The notes below the pieces were generated by a model. The model was not told the DNA's origin, searched no databases, and saw only the letters and a program-made list of their open reading frames with translations. Both the position numbers and the translations under genes were made by a program. This document shows, in pieces, positions 39,471 through 48,080 of a stretch of 64,000 nt of DNA. Each line of letters opens with the position of its first letter. Positions within the stretch are counted from its first letter, which is position 1. The stretch comes from Neolewinella lacunae (GTDB lineage: Bacteria; Bacteroidota; Bacteroidia; Chitinophagales; Saprospiraceae), in the NCBI RefSeq assembly GCF_014349155.1, contig NZ_JACSIT010000154.1, positions 62,001 to 126,000 on the forward strand. Direction: 5' to 3'.

Positions 39471-42400
39471 ATGGACCAACAAACGCCGCAAATTGAGGAA
39501 AGCAAAAAGCCCCGCCGCTTCGGCCGGGCCTGGAAGTGGTCGCGGCGGCTCTTTCTCTGGCTCCTTACGGTCCCCATCGCCCTTTTTCTGCTTTTCCAGT
39601 GGCAGCCCGTGCAAGACTGGCTGGCGGGCCGCGTCACCAAAGCCCTCAGCGCTGCCCTGGAAACCCGCGTGGAAGTGGAGCAGGTCCGCATTTCCTGGTT
39701 GGACGAACTGACCATCAACGGGCTTTTCATTGAAGACAAATACGGCGATACGCTCCTGTACAGCCAGCACCTGGAGGCCGACTTCAGCATCTTTTCGGGG
39801 CTCAAAATTGAAGGCATCCTCATTGCGGATACCCGCTTCCAGATTCGCCGCGACCTGGGCGACGCCGAAAGCAACCTGGCGACTGCCCTGCGCAAACTCC
39901 TCCCCACCAGCGATGAACCTGCCAACCCCCTCAACCTTAAGTTGCAACGGGTTGATCTGCAACGGATCACCTTCATCCAAAACGATAGTGTCAAAGGGCA
40001 ACGCTTCGACGTCAGCCTCCTTTCCGGCATTCTGCGCATGGACGATCTCGACCTGCCCAACCGGGAGGTACGCATTGGCAGCGTAGAGTTGCGCGAACCC
40101 CTGGTGCGGCAGACTACCTTCGCCCCCAGCCCCATCCCGGAGGTGCTGCGGCAGATGGACAGCCTCGTGCAGGAGCGGGGGGACACCAATTACCTGCACA
40201 TCACGGCCAACAGCATCGAAGTAATTGACGGCAGCTACGTGCTCGATAATTTCCGCCGCGACCCCATTGACGTGGCCGATATTACGGCGGTGGACTTCGC
40301 GCGGCTGGGCACTTCCAACGTCGATCTGGAGCTGACCGAAGTCGATTTCTACAACGGTGCCTTCCAGGCGGCGCTCAAACACCTGAGTTTGGAGGAGAAG
40401 TCGGGCTTCGTGCTCGACCGCCTGAGTGTGCAGGACCTTAAAATCACCGGAACGGAATTGCAGCTTTACGACCTGGAGCTCGTTACCGCCGAAAGTTACC
40501 TTTCCGACAGTCTGCGTTTCACCTTCCGCAATGGGTGGAATGCCTGGTCGGACTTCAACGACGAGGTGCGCATGGACATCCGGGTGAAGAACAGCGACGT
40601 GGCGGTGCGGGACATTCTTTACTTTGCGCGCAACCTGCGCTTCAACCCCTTTTTCCGGGAAAACCGGGGACAAAAGATCAACATCGGCGGCTGGTTCAGT
40701 GGGCCGGTCAATAACCTGCGGGGCCGCGACGTGGTGCTTTCGCTCGATCCCTACAGCAGTCTGGCTGGCAGTTTTGGTTCGCGCAACCTGGCCAAGCGGG
40801 GTTCTGAATCGTTGAACCTCGACCTCCAGCGCCTGAGCACCAACATGCGTACGCTGCGGCGCTTGTTTCCCGACCTCGACCCGCCGGAGAACTTCGACCG
40901 TCTGGGCGGGCTGCGCTTCCGGGGCCGCTTTGACGGCTTCTTTACCGACTTTGTGGCAACGGGAGATCTGCGTACCGACATCGGGCGGGCCAACTTCAAC
41001 ATGGCCATGGTCATTGACGAACGGCAGCCAGCGCGCTATCTCGGGCAGTTGGCCTTGAATGACTTCGACCTGGGCACCTGGACCCAGAACCCGGAATTTG
41101 GCCTGGTGACCTTCAACGGCGCCATCGAAAACGGCATTGGCCTGGAGGCGGCTGCCGCCAAGGCCGACCTGACGGCTACGGTGCAGGAATTCAACTTCCG
41201 GGGCTACACCTACCACAATGCAGTGGTGGACGGACGGCTGGAGGAAAAGTTCTTCAACGGAACTTTCCAGATCGCCGATGACAACATCGACCTCAACTTC
41301 GTGGGCCAGCTGGACTTCCGGGATTCCGTACCCAGTTTCGACTTCGACGCCAACCTGCGGGAATTTGACCTGCTGGCCCTCAACCTCAGCACCCGGCCCA
41401 TCGCCCTTTCGGGCAACATCGATCTCAACCTCCTCGGCTCCAACTTCAGCCAGATGGAAGGCCGGGTGGAACTGGACAGCTTCAACGTCTTGCTCGACAC
41501 CGTCAACATTGACATCGACAGCCTGATTGCCTACTCCAACTTTAACGCGAAAGGGCAGAAGGTGGTAAAACTGGAAAGCGACATTGCTACGGGCGAAATT
41601 GTGGGCCGCTTTGACCTGGACGACGTTACGGGCAGCCTGACCAACTACCTGCTGGCCTACTATCCCAGCTGGGCCCACCGCCTGCGCATCAAAGCACCGC
41701 GCCGGGTGCCGCCGCCCAACCGCTTCAGCTTTGCTTTCAATGTCCTCAACTCCCGTGGGCTCAACCGCCTGATCAATCCCCAACTCGGCAGCTTGCAGGA
41801 CATCAGCCTGAGCGGAGAATACGACGGATTTATCGACGAGCTCAAGGCCGAACTGCTCGCGCCAGCCCTCTCTTTTGGCAACCTCCGGATGGTTGACCTC
41901 GTCTTGCGGACCCAGGGCAGTAAGGGTGAGGGGGAGCTGGACTTTTCCGTGGACTCCACCTTCTCGAACGGCAAGCACCTCCTCAACCGCGTCACCCTCA
42001 ACAGCCTCATCGACGATGAACTGATCAACTTCGGCATCACCTACGGCGGATCGGAGGAAAACGTCTTGCTGGACAAAATCAACCTCGACGGCCTGCTGAC
42101 CTTGCCCGACAGCCAGAACTACCGCCTCAGCTTTGAAGAATCCGTGCTGGAAATCTTCCAGGAACGCTGGCAGATCCGCGGGGGGAACTACCTCACCTTC
42201 GGGCCGGAGTACATCGATGCCCAAAACTTCTCCCTCCGCAGCGGCCGCCGGACCATCCGCCTCAACAAACTGGGCAACAACGGACTGAACCTGGACATCC
42301 TTAATCTGGATCTGGGCCTGATCGACTCCCTCTGGGCCTACGAAGCCCTCAACTTCAGCGGGGAGGTAGACATCAACGTGTCCGTGGCCAACGTCTTCAA

Positions 42401-44312
42401 GCAGGAAGGCATCCGGGCCAACGTTCGCTCTGATACCTTTCTGATGAACGGCGACGACTACGGCTACCTGAGCCTCGACCTGACCGCCCCCAACCCCCGC
42501 AGTAAACTCACCGCCTACCTCAACCTCAACCGGGATACGGCCCAAATCATCGCCGAGGCCACCTACAACCTGGCCGACCTGACCGAGAACCCCAGCAGCG
42601 CACGGGATCGTAAAAACTACCTCGACCTCAACGTAGGCATCAACGGCTACCCCCTCGACATCGGGCGCTACTGGGTGGGCGGATCGGTGTCAGACATCAC
42701 CGGCCTGTTCAATGCCAAACTCAACATGGTGGGCCCCACCAGCCAGCTGGACGTCAGCGGCTACATCGACGCCCTGGGCGGAGCCTTCACCATCGACTAT
42801 CTCCAGACCCGCTACCGCTTCTACCAGAGCCGGGTCAACATCACCAACACCCTCTTCGACCTGGCCAACACCCGGCTCATCGACCGCCTCGGCAACGCTG
42901 CCGTAGTTACCGGGGGCATCACCCACGACCGGCTTAAAAACCTGGGACTCAACGCCCGCATTGATACCGAACAATTTCTGGCCCTGGACCTGAAGCCGGG
43001 CTTCAATCCCCTTTTCTACGGTACGGCCCTGGGTACGGGCCGCGTGGTATTCACGGGCACTTTCCGCCAACCCGACATTTACGTAGCCGCCACCGTAGGC
43101 CGGGGTTCGCGGCTTTCCATCCCCGTCAGCTACGGCAGCGAGGCCGGCCCCATTGAAAACGTCCGCTTCGTCAACCGGGGCGTATACACCGAAGAAGTGC
43201 AGCCCACGGCGGTAGAACCCACCGGCGTCAGCCTGCGCATGGACCTTTCCGTGCGCGACGAAGCCATCGGGGAAATCATCTTCGACGAAGAGGTGGGCGA
43301 TATCCTCCGCGGCCAGGGCAACGGCAACCTCCAGCTCAACATCCCCCGCGACGGGGAACTGGAGATGTACGGCGATTACTACATCACCGAAGGGAGCTAC
43401 CTGTTTACCTTCCAGAAAATCATCAATAAGGAATTCTCCGTGCGGCCCGGCAGTAAAGTCACCTGGACGGGAGACCCTTTTGCCGCTACCCTGGACATTG
43501 AGGCCGACTACGAAAACCTCAAAACGCCCATTCTGCCCTTCATCCAGGAATACCTCATCAACGAATCGGGCACCGAAAACGCCGTCACCACCAATGCCCG
43601 CAAGGCGACCGACGTAGACCTGACCCTGAAACTCAGTGGCCTGCTGACCCAGCCCGACATCAACTTCGACCTCAACTTCCCCAACCTCGACGGTGACCTG
43701 GAGCGCTACGCCAACAACAAACGCCGCCTGTTGCTGCTCGACCAGAACGAGCTCAACCGCCAGGTCTTCGGCCTCATCGTCGCCGGGCAGTTTTTGCCTT
43801 CCGACCTCTCCTTCGGCATTTCCGACGCGGCCATCAACACGCTCTCCGAGTGGCTTTCCACCTACGTCAGCCTGCTCATCAAAGACCTGCTCAAAGACGC
43901 CTTCGGCGAAGAGGCTTTTATCTCGACCATTGATTTTGACTTGGCGTACAGCAGCTACCGGAACTCCGCCTTCAACACCACCAACGACGGCCGCAGTTCT
44001 GCCTTTGAACTCTCTTTCAGCCGCGACATCAACGACCGCCTCAAGGTGCGGGGCGACGTGAGCCTGCTCAACAACAACCAACTGAGCGGCCTGGGGAACT
44101 CGGGAACCTTCGTCGGCAACGACTTCGTTCTCGAATACATCCTCAATGATGCACGCTCGCTGAAAGTGCGGGTGTACCAGCGTTACGAGCCGGACATCAC
44201 CAGCGGGGGGCGTTTCCAGGTGGGCACCGGCCTGAGCTGGCGGCGGGAATTCGACACCTTCAAAGAATTTTTCGATGGCTTCAAAAAAGATGCCAAAACC
44301 CTGGAAAAGTAA
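39471..44312 (+). CDS. tamB: TamB-like translocation and assembly module protein (DUF490)
   Basis: 1613 residues from the ATG at 39471 (a GTG at 39447 lies in the promoter-like TATTTTCG region). A short cytoplasmic tail and one TM (RLFLWLLTVPIALFLLFQWQPV, ~24-45) are followed by AsmA-like VTKALSAALETRVEVEQVRISW. Over a thousand residues of repeating beta strands then follow, forming the long hydrophobic groove. The DUF490/TamB domain is at the C terminus (~1150-1590: LNVGINGYPLDIGRYWVGG, GNLQLNIPRDGELEMYGDYYITEGSYLFTFQ, LSEWLSTYVSLLIKDLLKDAFGEE). It spans the periplasm and carries lipids or helps outer membrane protein insertion. Bacteroidota TamB usually works with a TamA/BamA-type barrel, not encoded here. 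Confidence 0.93.
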   Translation: MDQQTPQIEESKKPRRFGRAWKWSRRLFLWLLTVPIALFLLFQWQPVQDWLAGRVTKALSAALETRVEVEQVRISWLDELTINGLFIEDKYGDTLLYSQHLEADFSIFSGLKIEGILIADTRFQIRRDLGDAESNLATALRKLLPTSDEPANPLNLKLQRVDLQRITFIQNDSVKGQRFDVSLLSGILRMDDLDLPNREVRIGSVELREPLVRQTTFAPSPIPEVLRQMDSLVQERGDTNYLHITANSIEVIDGSYVLDNFRRDPIDVADITAVDFARLGTSNVDLELTEVDFYNGAFQAALKHLSLEEKSGFVLDRLSVQDLKITGTELQLYDLELVTAESYLSDSLRFTFRNGWNAWSDFNDEVRMDIRVKNSDVAVRDILYFARNLRFNPFFRENRGQKINIGGWFSGPVNNLRGRDVVLSLDPYSSLAGSFGSRNLAKRGSESLNLDLQRLSTNMRTLRRLFPDLDPPENFDRLGGLRFRGRFDGFFTDFVATGDLRTDIGRANFNMAMVIDERQPARYLGQLALNDFDLGTWTQNPEFGLVTFNGAIENGIGLEAAAAKADLTATVQEFNFRGYTYHNAVVDGRLEEKFFNGTFQIADDNIDLNFVGQLDFRDSVPSFDFDANLREFDLLALNLSTRPIALSGNIDLNLLGSNFSQMEGRVELDSFNVLLDTVNIDIDSLIAYSNFNAKGQKVVKLESDIATGEIVGRFDLDDVTGSLTNYLLAYYPSWAHRLRIKAPRRVPPPNRFSFAFNVLNSRGLNRLINPQLGSLQDISLSGEYDGFIDELKAELLAPALSFGNLRMVDLVLRTQGSKGEGELDFSVDSTFSNGKHLLNRVTLNSLIDDELINFGITYGGSEENVLLDKINLDGLLTLPDSQNYRLSFEESVLEIFQERWQIRGGNYLTFGPEYIDAQNFSLRSGRRTIRLNKLGNNGLNLDILNLDLGLIDSLWAYEALNFSGEVDINVSVANVFKQEGIRANVRSDTFLMNGDDYGYLSLDLTAPNPRSKLTAYLNLNRDTAQIIAEATYNLADLTENPSSARDRKNYLDLNVGINGYPLDIGRYWVGGSVSDITGLFNAKLNMVGPTSQLDVSGYIDALGGAFTIDYLQTRYRFYQSRVNITNTLFDLANTRLIDRLGNAAVVTGGITHDRLKNLGLNARIDTEQFLALDLKPGFNPLFYGTALGTGRVVFTGTFRQPDIYVAATVGRGSRLSIPVSYGSEAGPIENVRFVNRGVYTEEVQPTAVEPTGVSLRMDLSVRDEAIGEIIFDEEVGDILRGQGNGNLQLNIPRDGELEMYGDYYITEGSYLFTFQKIINKEFSVRPGSKVTWTGDPFAATLDIEADYENLKTPILPFIQEYLINESGTENAVTTNARKATDVDLTLKLSGLLTQPDINFDLNFPNLDGDLERYANNKRRLLLLDQNELNRQVFGLIVAGQFLPSDLSFGISDAAINTLSEWLSTYVSLLIKDLLKDAFGEEAFISTIDFDLAYSSYRNSAFNTTNDGRSSAFELSFSRDINDRLKVRGDVSLLNNNQLSGLGNSGTFVGNDFVLEYILNDARSLKVRVYQRYEPDITSGGRFQVGTGLSWRREFDTFKEFFDGFKKDAKTLEK

Positions 44313-44319
44313 AGCTGGT

Positions 44320-44337
44320 GGGCGCGGGCGCAGGTGC
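44320..44337 (+). repeat. Dispersed 18-mer, copy 9
   Basis: GGGCGCGGGCGCAGGTGC, exact, 7 bases after the tamB stop. Confidence 0.9.
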
Positions 44338-44378
44338 CGGGAGCGGGGACGGAGGAGCGGGGCGGGGCGAACCGGCAC

Positions 44379-44409
44379 AAAAAACCCCTCGTCCGAAGGG
44401 GGCGAGGGG
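44379..44409 (-). terminator. Leftward intrinsic terminator
   Basis: On the minus strand CCCCTCG and CGAGGGG pair around an 11-base loop, followed by six Ts. Its T run points leftward, so it serves a minus-strand transcript from the tamB-phoD gap; no minus-strand protein gene is there. Confidence 0.8.
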
Positions 44410-44550
44410 CGAGAATATGGTATGTCAGAAAGCTTTCTCAAAGGGTTGCCGTCAGACGGTTCTTTGCCGACTGACAACCGCGTATCTTGAGGGAATGGAG
44501 GTGTTGGGAAGACCGGCCAGCCGGAAACCACGGATAAAAGTAAACATCCC
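44379..44550 (-). ncRNA. Candidate structured small RNA (6S-like?)
   Basis: A minus-strand unit of ~170 bases. A TACCTTGC -7-like box (44562-44555) predicts a start near 44548, and the terminator at 44409-44379 ends it. In between, a rod-like fold is possible. CTCAA/TTGAG (44491-44487 with 44441-44437) closes a long terminal hairpin GTTGTCAGTCGG...CCGTCTGACGGCAAC (44478-44445). The flanks form a large internal loop with AGAAAGCTTTCT palindrome. A long helix with a central bubble is 6S-like, and Bacteroidota have a 6S-Flavo class, but I cannot confirm membership. The -33 element is weak. The remainder of the 503-base gap shows no gene. Confidence 0.5.
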
Positions 44551-44815
44551 GGGCGCAAGGTAGGGAATGTTACGGTGATTTTTTTGGAAATAGCAACCCC
44601 ATGACCGTGGGGGGAGGGGAAGGATTGACCGCCGTAGGCAGCAGCGTAGTTAATGGGTGAATGAGCGAATGAGCTGTCGCACTGGACTGGCTGGCGCACG
44701 GTATGGGCTGATTGCGCAGGACAATTAACCTGGTGGGCGCAAAAACATAGCATAAAAAAGACGTGGACGCTGGCGGGTGCGGTATAACTTGCGGCGAAAC
44801 GAAAACTGTGAACTT

Positions 44816-46129
44816 ATGCGCACGCTTCTTACCCTGCTTTTCCTGACCTTCCTTTGCACCTGCGGCAGCGCCCAACGAGGGCTCCTGAAAGCGGGCCCCA
44901 TGCTTGGCTACTGTGAGCAACGGGAGGTGATGATTTGGGTCCAAACCACCGAGCCCGCAGCGGTGGCCATCGTCTACACCGATTCGTTGGGCAAAAGCTA
45001 CCGCACCGCTCCGGTGATGACCCTCCCCCAAACTGCGCACGTGGCTAAACTGGTGGCCGACCGCGTCTTGCCCGGCCAGCATTACACCTACCAGGTAGAG
45101 ATTAATGGCGAAGTCATTGCCCTGCCCTACCCCACTGCATTTACGGCCCAGCCGATCTGGCGCTGGCGGCAGGATCCGCCCGACTTCACCGTAGCCCTCG
45201 GCAGCTGTACCTACGTCAACGAGCCCGAGTACGACCGCCCAGGTGCCGGCTACGGCAGCGAATACGAAATCTTCACCAGCATTAACCGGGCCCAGCCCGA
45301 CCTGATGGTTTGGCTGGGCGACAACATGTACCTGCGGGAGCCCGACTGGTACACCCGCACCGGCTACTTCCACCGCTACAGCCACACCCGTGCCCTGCCC
45401 GAGATGCAAGCCCTGCTGGCCCGCACCCACCACTACGCCACCTGGGACGACCACGATTACGGCCCGAACAACTCCGACCGCACCTGGGTACAAAAGGAAC
45501 TGGCCAAAGAAACCTTCGACCTGTTCTGGGGCAACCTCACCAGCGGGCTGCCCGGCAACGGCGGCATCACCAGCACTTTCCGCTACAACGATACCGACTT
45601 TTTCCTCCTCGACAACCGCTCCTTCCGCACCCCCAACGACCAGAAACGGCCCGACAACAAGACCCTGCTCGGCGAACAACAACTCGAATGGCTCATCGAA
45701 AGCCTCATCTCCAGCGACAGCCCCTGGAAGATGGTCTGCATCGGCGGGCAGGTACTCAACACCCACCGGGGCGGCAGCGAAACCTACGTAAACCTCGCCC
45801 CGGCGGAACTGGAATACCTCCTGCGCAGAATCACCGAGGAAGACATCAGCGGCGTAGTTTTCCTGACCGGCGACCGTCACCACACCGAGATGAGCCAACT
45901 AAAACTTGCCAATGGCAAGATGGTCTACGACCTGACCATCTCCAGCCTGACGGCCGGAACGGGGAGCAGCCGCGACGAACAAAACAACAACCGCGTAGCG
46001 GGAACCCTCCAGGTGAGGCACAACTTCGGCCTGCTCAGCTTTGCCGGGCCACTCCGGGAGCGCCGCCTCACCGTAGAAGTCTTCGCTACCGACGGCAGCT
46101 TGCTCTGGAAGCGGGAATTGACCCGCTAA
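44816..46129 (+). CDS. PhoD-like alkaline phosphatase/phosphodiesterase
   Basis: 437 residues from the ATG at 44816. Signal peptide MRTLLTLLFLTFLCTCGSAQ; an 18-mer variant (44856-44873) encodes its Cys-Thr-Cys-Gly-Ser-Ala end. A PhoD N-terminal beta domain (~25-115: GPMLGYCEQREVMIWVQTTEPA) precedes the metallophosphatase domain with FTVALGSCTYVNEPEYD, PDLMVWLGDNMYLREPDWY, YATWDDHDYGPNNSD and VVFLTGDRHHTEMSQL. It releases phosphate from organic esters in the periplasm or outside the cell. A perfect hairpin terminator follows. No Pho box was recognised. Confidence 0.92.
   Translation: MRTLLTLLFLTFLCTCGSAQRGLLKAGPMLGYCEQREVMIWVQTTEPAAVAIVYTDSLGKSYRTAPVMTLPQTAHVAKLVADRVLPGQHYTYQVEINGEVIALPYPTAFTAQPIWRWRQDPPDFTVALGSCTYVNEPEYDRPGAGYGSEYEIFTSINRAQPDLMVWLGDNMYLREPDWYTRTGYFHRYSHTRALPEMQALLARTHHYATWDDHDYGPNNSDRTWVQKELAKETFDLFWGNLTSGLPGNGGITSTFRYNDTDFFLLDNRSFRTPNDQKRPDNKTLLGEQQLEWLIESLISSDSPWKMVCIGGQVLNTHRGGSETYVNLAPAELEYLLRRITEEDISGVVFLTGDRHHTEMSQLKLANGKMVYDLTISSLTAGTGSSRDEQNNNRVAGTLQVRHNFGLLSFAGPLRERRLTVEVFATDGSLLWKRELTR
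44856..44873 (-). repeat. Dispersed 18-mer, variant with one mismatch
   Basis: GCACCTGCGGCAGCGCCC within the phosphatase signal-peptide codons. The same variant core occurs at 16054-16070 in coaBC. These two may be chance or true variants. Confidence 0.5.
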
Positions 46130-46150
46130 GCGTCAGAATGCGGATTGGCG

Positions 46151-46186
46151 AATAAGTAGTGGTGCCAACAAGGGCCACTACTTATT
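46151..46186 (+). terminator. Hairpin terminator after the PhoD-like gene
   Basis: AATAAGTAGTGG and CCACTACTTATT form a perfect 12-base stem around a 12-base loop 21 bases after the stop. The A/T-rich base can terminate in both directions. Confidence 0.75.
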
Positions 46187-46198
46187 CGCGCGTCCTTA

Positions 46199-46372
46199 GA
46201 GCTTGTCTAAATTTTTACTTCCTGATAATCAAGCAGTTTGCTACGCAGTACTTCGTGCTACGAACCTGCCGTCACAAAAAATGGCTTACGTAGTGCACTA
46301 GGCGCGCAATCTTTTGTCTAGCCAGAACCGTAAGTCATTGATTATCAGTCCTTAAAAACTCCAGACAAGCTC
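46199..46372. mobile_element. MITE-like element with TTA target duplication
   Basis: Begins GAGCTTGTCT and ends AGACAAGCTC. The imperfect inverted repeat continues for ~35 bases, through TGATAATCAA and its partner TTGATTATCA. It is 174 bases with no coding capacity, flanked by TTA on both sides (46196-46198 and 46373-46375). A 3-base TNA duplication is typical of one branch of the IS5 family, so it may be mobilised by such a transposase elsewhere (inference). The right TTA is the stop codon of the HAD gene. Confidence 0.75.
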
Positions 46373-46804
46373 TTAGTCCTTAAATACCTCAACGTCGCGG
46401 TTTTTCACCACGAGGTCGGTGAACTTTCCTTTGAAGCGGGTGGCCTTCACGATGTGGTTATCGATCCAGTGGTAGTTGCCGCCGCGGGGCTTGTTCATGA
46501 GCATGGAGTGCCACTTGAAATTGTGGCGGGTGAGCCACTCTTCGGTGATTTCCCGGTGCTCTTCGGTGCGGGAGGTGAAGAAGGTGATGATGTGGCCTTC
46601 ATCGTACCATTTATTTACAATGCGGAGGGCATCGGGGTAAGGCAGGCAAGTGCCCATGCGCTCGGGTTCCTCGTTGGGGATGTCGTCGCAGATCGTTCCG
46701 TCGATGTCGATCAGGAAATTCTTGACGCCATTGGGGAGGACGGGGCTGATGAGTTCGCCTTTCTCGTTGAAGGTAGTTTCGAGGGCTTTTTCAGGACTAG
46801 CCAT
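46373..46804 (-). CDS. HAD-superfamily hydrolase-like protein
   Basis: 143 residues. Motif I of the HAD fold is complete (FLIDIDGTICDD, ~30-41), motif II FFTSRTEEHREITEEWL (Ser/Thr) follows, and a Lys-containing segment LMNKPRGGNYHWIDNHIVKA with a later acidic residue completes the pocket. Small cap-less HAD proteins of this kind dephosphorylate sugar or nucleotide phosphates; similar Bacteroidota proteins are sometimes labelled phosphoheptose isomerase without support. The last codon is followed by TAA provided by the target duplication of the adjacent MITE. Confidence 0.8.
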   Translation of the reverse strand: MASPEKALETTFNEKGELISPVLPNGVKNFLIDIDGTICDDIPNEEPERMGTCLPYPDALRIVNKWYDEGHIITFFTSRTEEHREITEEWLTRHNFKWHSMLMNKPRGGNYHWIDNHIVKATRFKGKFTDLVVKNRDVEVFKD

Positions 46805-47005
46805 AAGATTAGTTTGCTACGGAGTAATTTGGGGGAGGGGGAGATCTAAAATGCACCTGCCACAAAGGTAAGGCTTGCCCACGTCAGTAGCGCCCGTTTT
46901 CCTCCGAAAGGCCGTACGGAATTACGGCACTTTACGTTGGCCAAAGGAGCCGGGGGCCACCCATATGCCCCCGGCTGCATGGTAATTCACGGTGGAAAGC
47001 CCGGC

Positions 47006-48079
47006 TTACTCTTCCAGATAATAGGCTCCGGCCGTCACCCATTCTCCCGCCGGGACGGGCGGAGTGAAGGCGACGAAATCATCCCAAAGCCGGGCATCGG
47101 CCAGCAAGGTCTTGGTCAGCCCATCCCCGCTTTTGCGGTAGCCGAAATACTGCTCGCCCTCTCTGGTGACGGCCGAGAGGGGCAGTCCCGTCAGCGTCCG
47201 TTCGCCCGTCAGGATGGTGGCATTGAGGAAAAGGCCGGGAACGATGCCATCGGGTAATTCCCCTACGAAGTGGCAGTGGACGTTCAGCGTAGCGGTCTCC
47301 ATATCGACCATGGGGTTGAGTTGTTTGATGCTCGCTTCGCCCTCCGCCCCGTTGAAGGGCAGGCGGAAGGTGACCCGTTGCCCCTTGGCCAGTGCCGCCA
47401 CTTCGCGGGAAGGAACGCTCAACTCCAGGTGCAGGTGGTCCGTCCCAGCCAGTACGATGAGTTCGTCGTCGGGCAGTACCCGCTTGCCCTGGTTGGTTTG
47501 TACGGCGTGGACGTAGCCGCTGCTGCCGGCAAAAACCCCCACGGAAGATTGGAAGCTACCGTCTTTTTCCAGTCCGTCGACGTCCACACCGTATTGGAGC
47601 AGTTCCTGGCGCAGGCCCGTGTAAGTGGCGTTGAGCAACTCAACCTGGCTTTTGGCGTCGTCCAGGGCGGCCGCCGTGGTGGCCTCGCCCGCGTTGAGGG
47701 TGTTCTGGCGTTCCAGGGTCCGGCGTGCGGCCGCCAGCTGGACCCGGGTTTCGAGCAAAAGGCGTTGGCGGGGAATCAGTTCGGGGTTGGTGATGCGCAG
47801 CAGCTGGGTGCCCTTGCGGACGTAGTCGCCGGGCAATACCCGGAGGTCAGAGACCTGCCCCGGGGTGCGGGCGTGTACGGAAATGAGGTCGGTGGGCGGC
47901 ACTTCGACGGTACCGGTGCAGGCGATTTCGTGGCTGATTTGGCGTTCGGGGAGGGGACCGGTTTGCACCAGTCCGGGAGTGGGTTCAGCGGCGGTGGCAG
48001 CGGCCTCGGCTGGCGGCTCCGGGCTGGTCCCGCAGGCCACGCAGAGCGCGAGCAGGAAGAGGGAAAAGAGCACTTTCAT
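47006..48079 (-). CDS. RND efflux periplasmic adaptor (CusB/CzcB-like) lipoprotein
   Basis: 357 residues. Lipobox VACG (MKVLFSLFLLALCVAC). A membrane-fusion layout follows: VEVPPTDLISVHARTPGQVSDLRVLPGDYVRKGTQLLRI (lipoyl half), a helical hairpin (RQRLLLETRVQLAAARRTLERQNTL ... DDAKSQVELLNATYTGLR), the second lipoyl half GYVHAVQTNQGKRVLPDDELIVLAG, then beta-barrel and membrane-proximal domains. It bridges the RND pump and outer membrane channel for metal-ion efflux. The pump gene stop lies one base before this gene's ATG, so they are one operon. No His/Met-rich metal tail is seen. Confidence 0.92.
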   Translation of the reverse strand: MKVLFSLFLLALCVACGTSPEPPAEAAATAAEPTPGLVQTGPLPERQISHEIACTGTVEVPPTDLISVHARTPGQVSDLRVLPGDYVRKGTQLLRITNPELIPRQRLLLETRVQLAAARRTLERQNTLNAGEATTAAALDDAKSQVELLNATYTGLRQELLQYGVDVDGLEKDGSFQSSVGVFAGSSGYVHAVQTNQGKRVLPDDELIVLAGTDHLHLELSVPSREVAALAKGQRVTFRLPFNGAEGEASIKQLNPMVDMETATLNVHCHFVGELPDGIVPGLFLNATILTGERTLTGLPLSAVTREGEQYFGYRKSGDGLTKTLLADARLWDDFVAFTPPVPAGEWVTAGAYYLEE

Positions 48080-48080
48080 C

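Noticed and set aside
39378-42545. Very long minus-strand open frame opposite tamB
   Set aside because: It mirrors the GC-rich tamB frame; its translation is Val/Glu/Gly-rich noise without domains, while tamB has a clear start, TM and family end.
42690-44753. Long minus-strand open frame over the tamB 3' half and the following gap
   Set aside because: Shadow of tamB; only the short non-coding RNA candidate in its first part has independent support.
44570-45898. Minus-strand open frame opposite the PhoD-like gene
   Set aside because: No domain or signal; the opposite strand encodes a complete PhoD-like enzyme.
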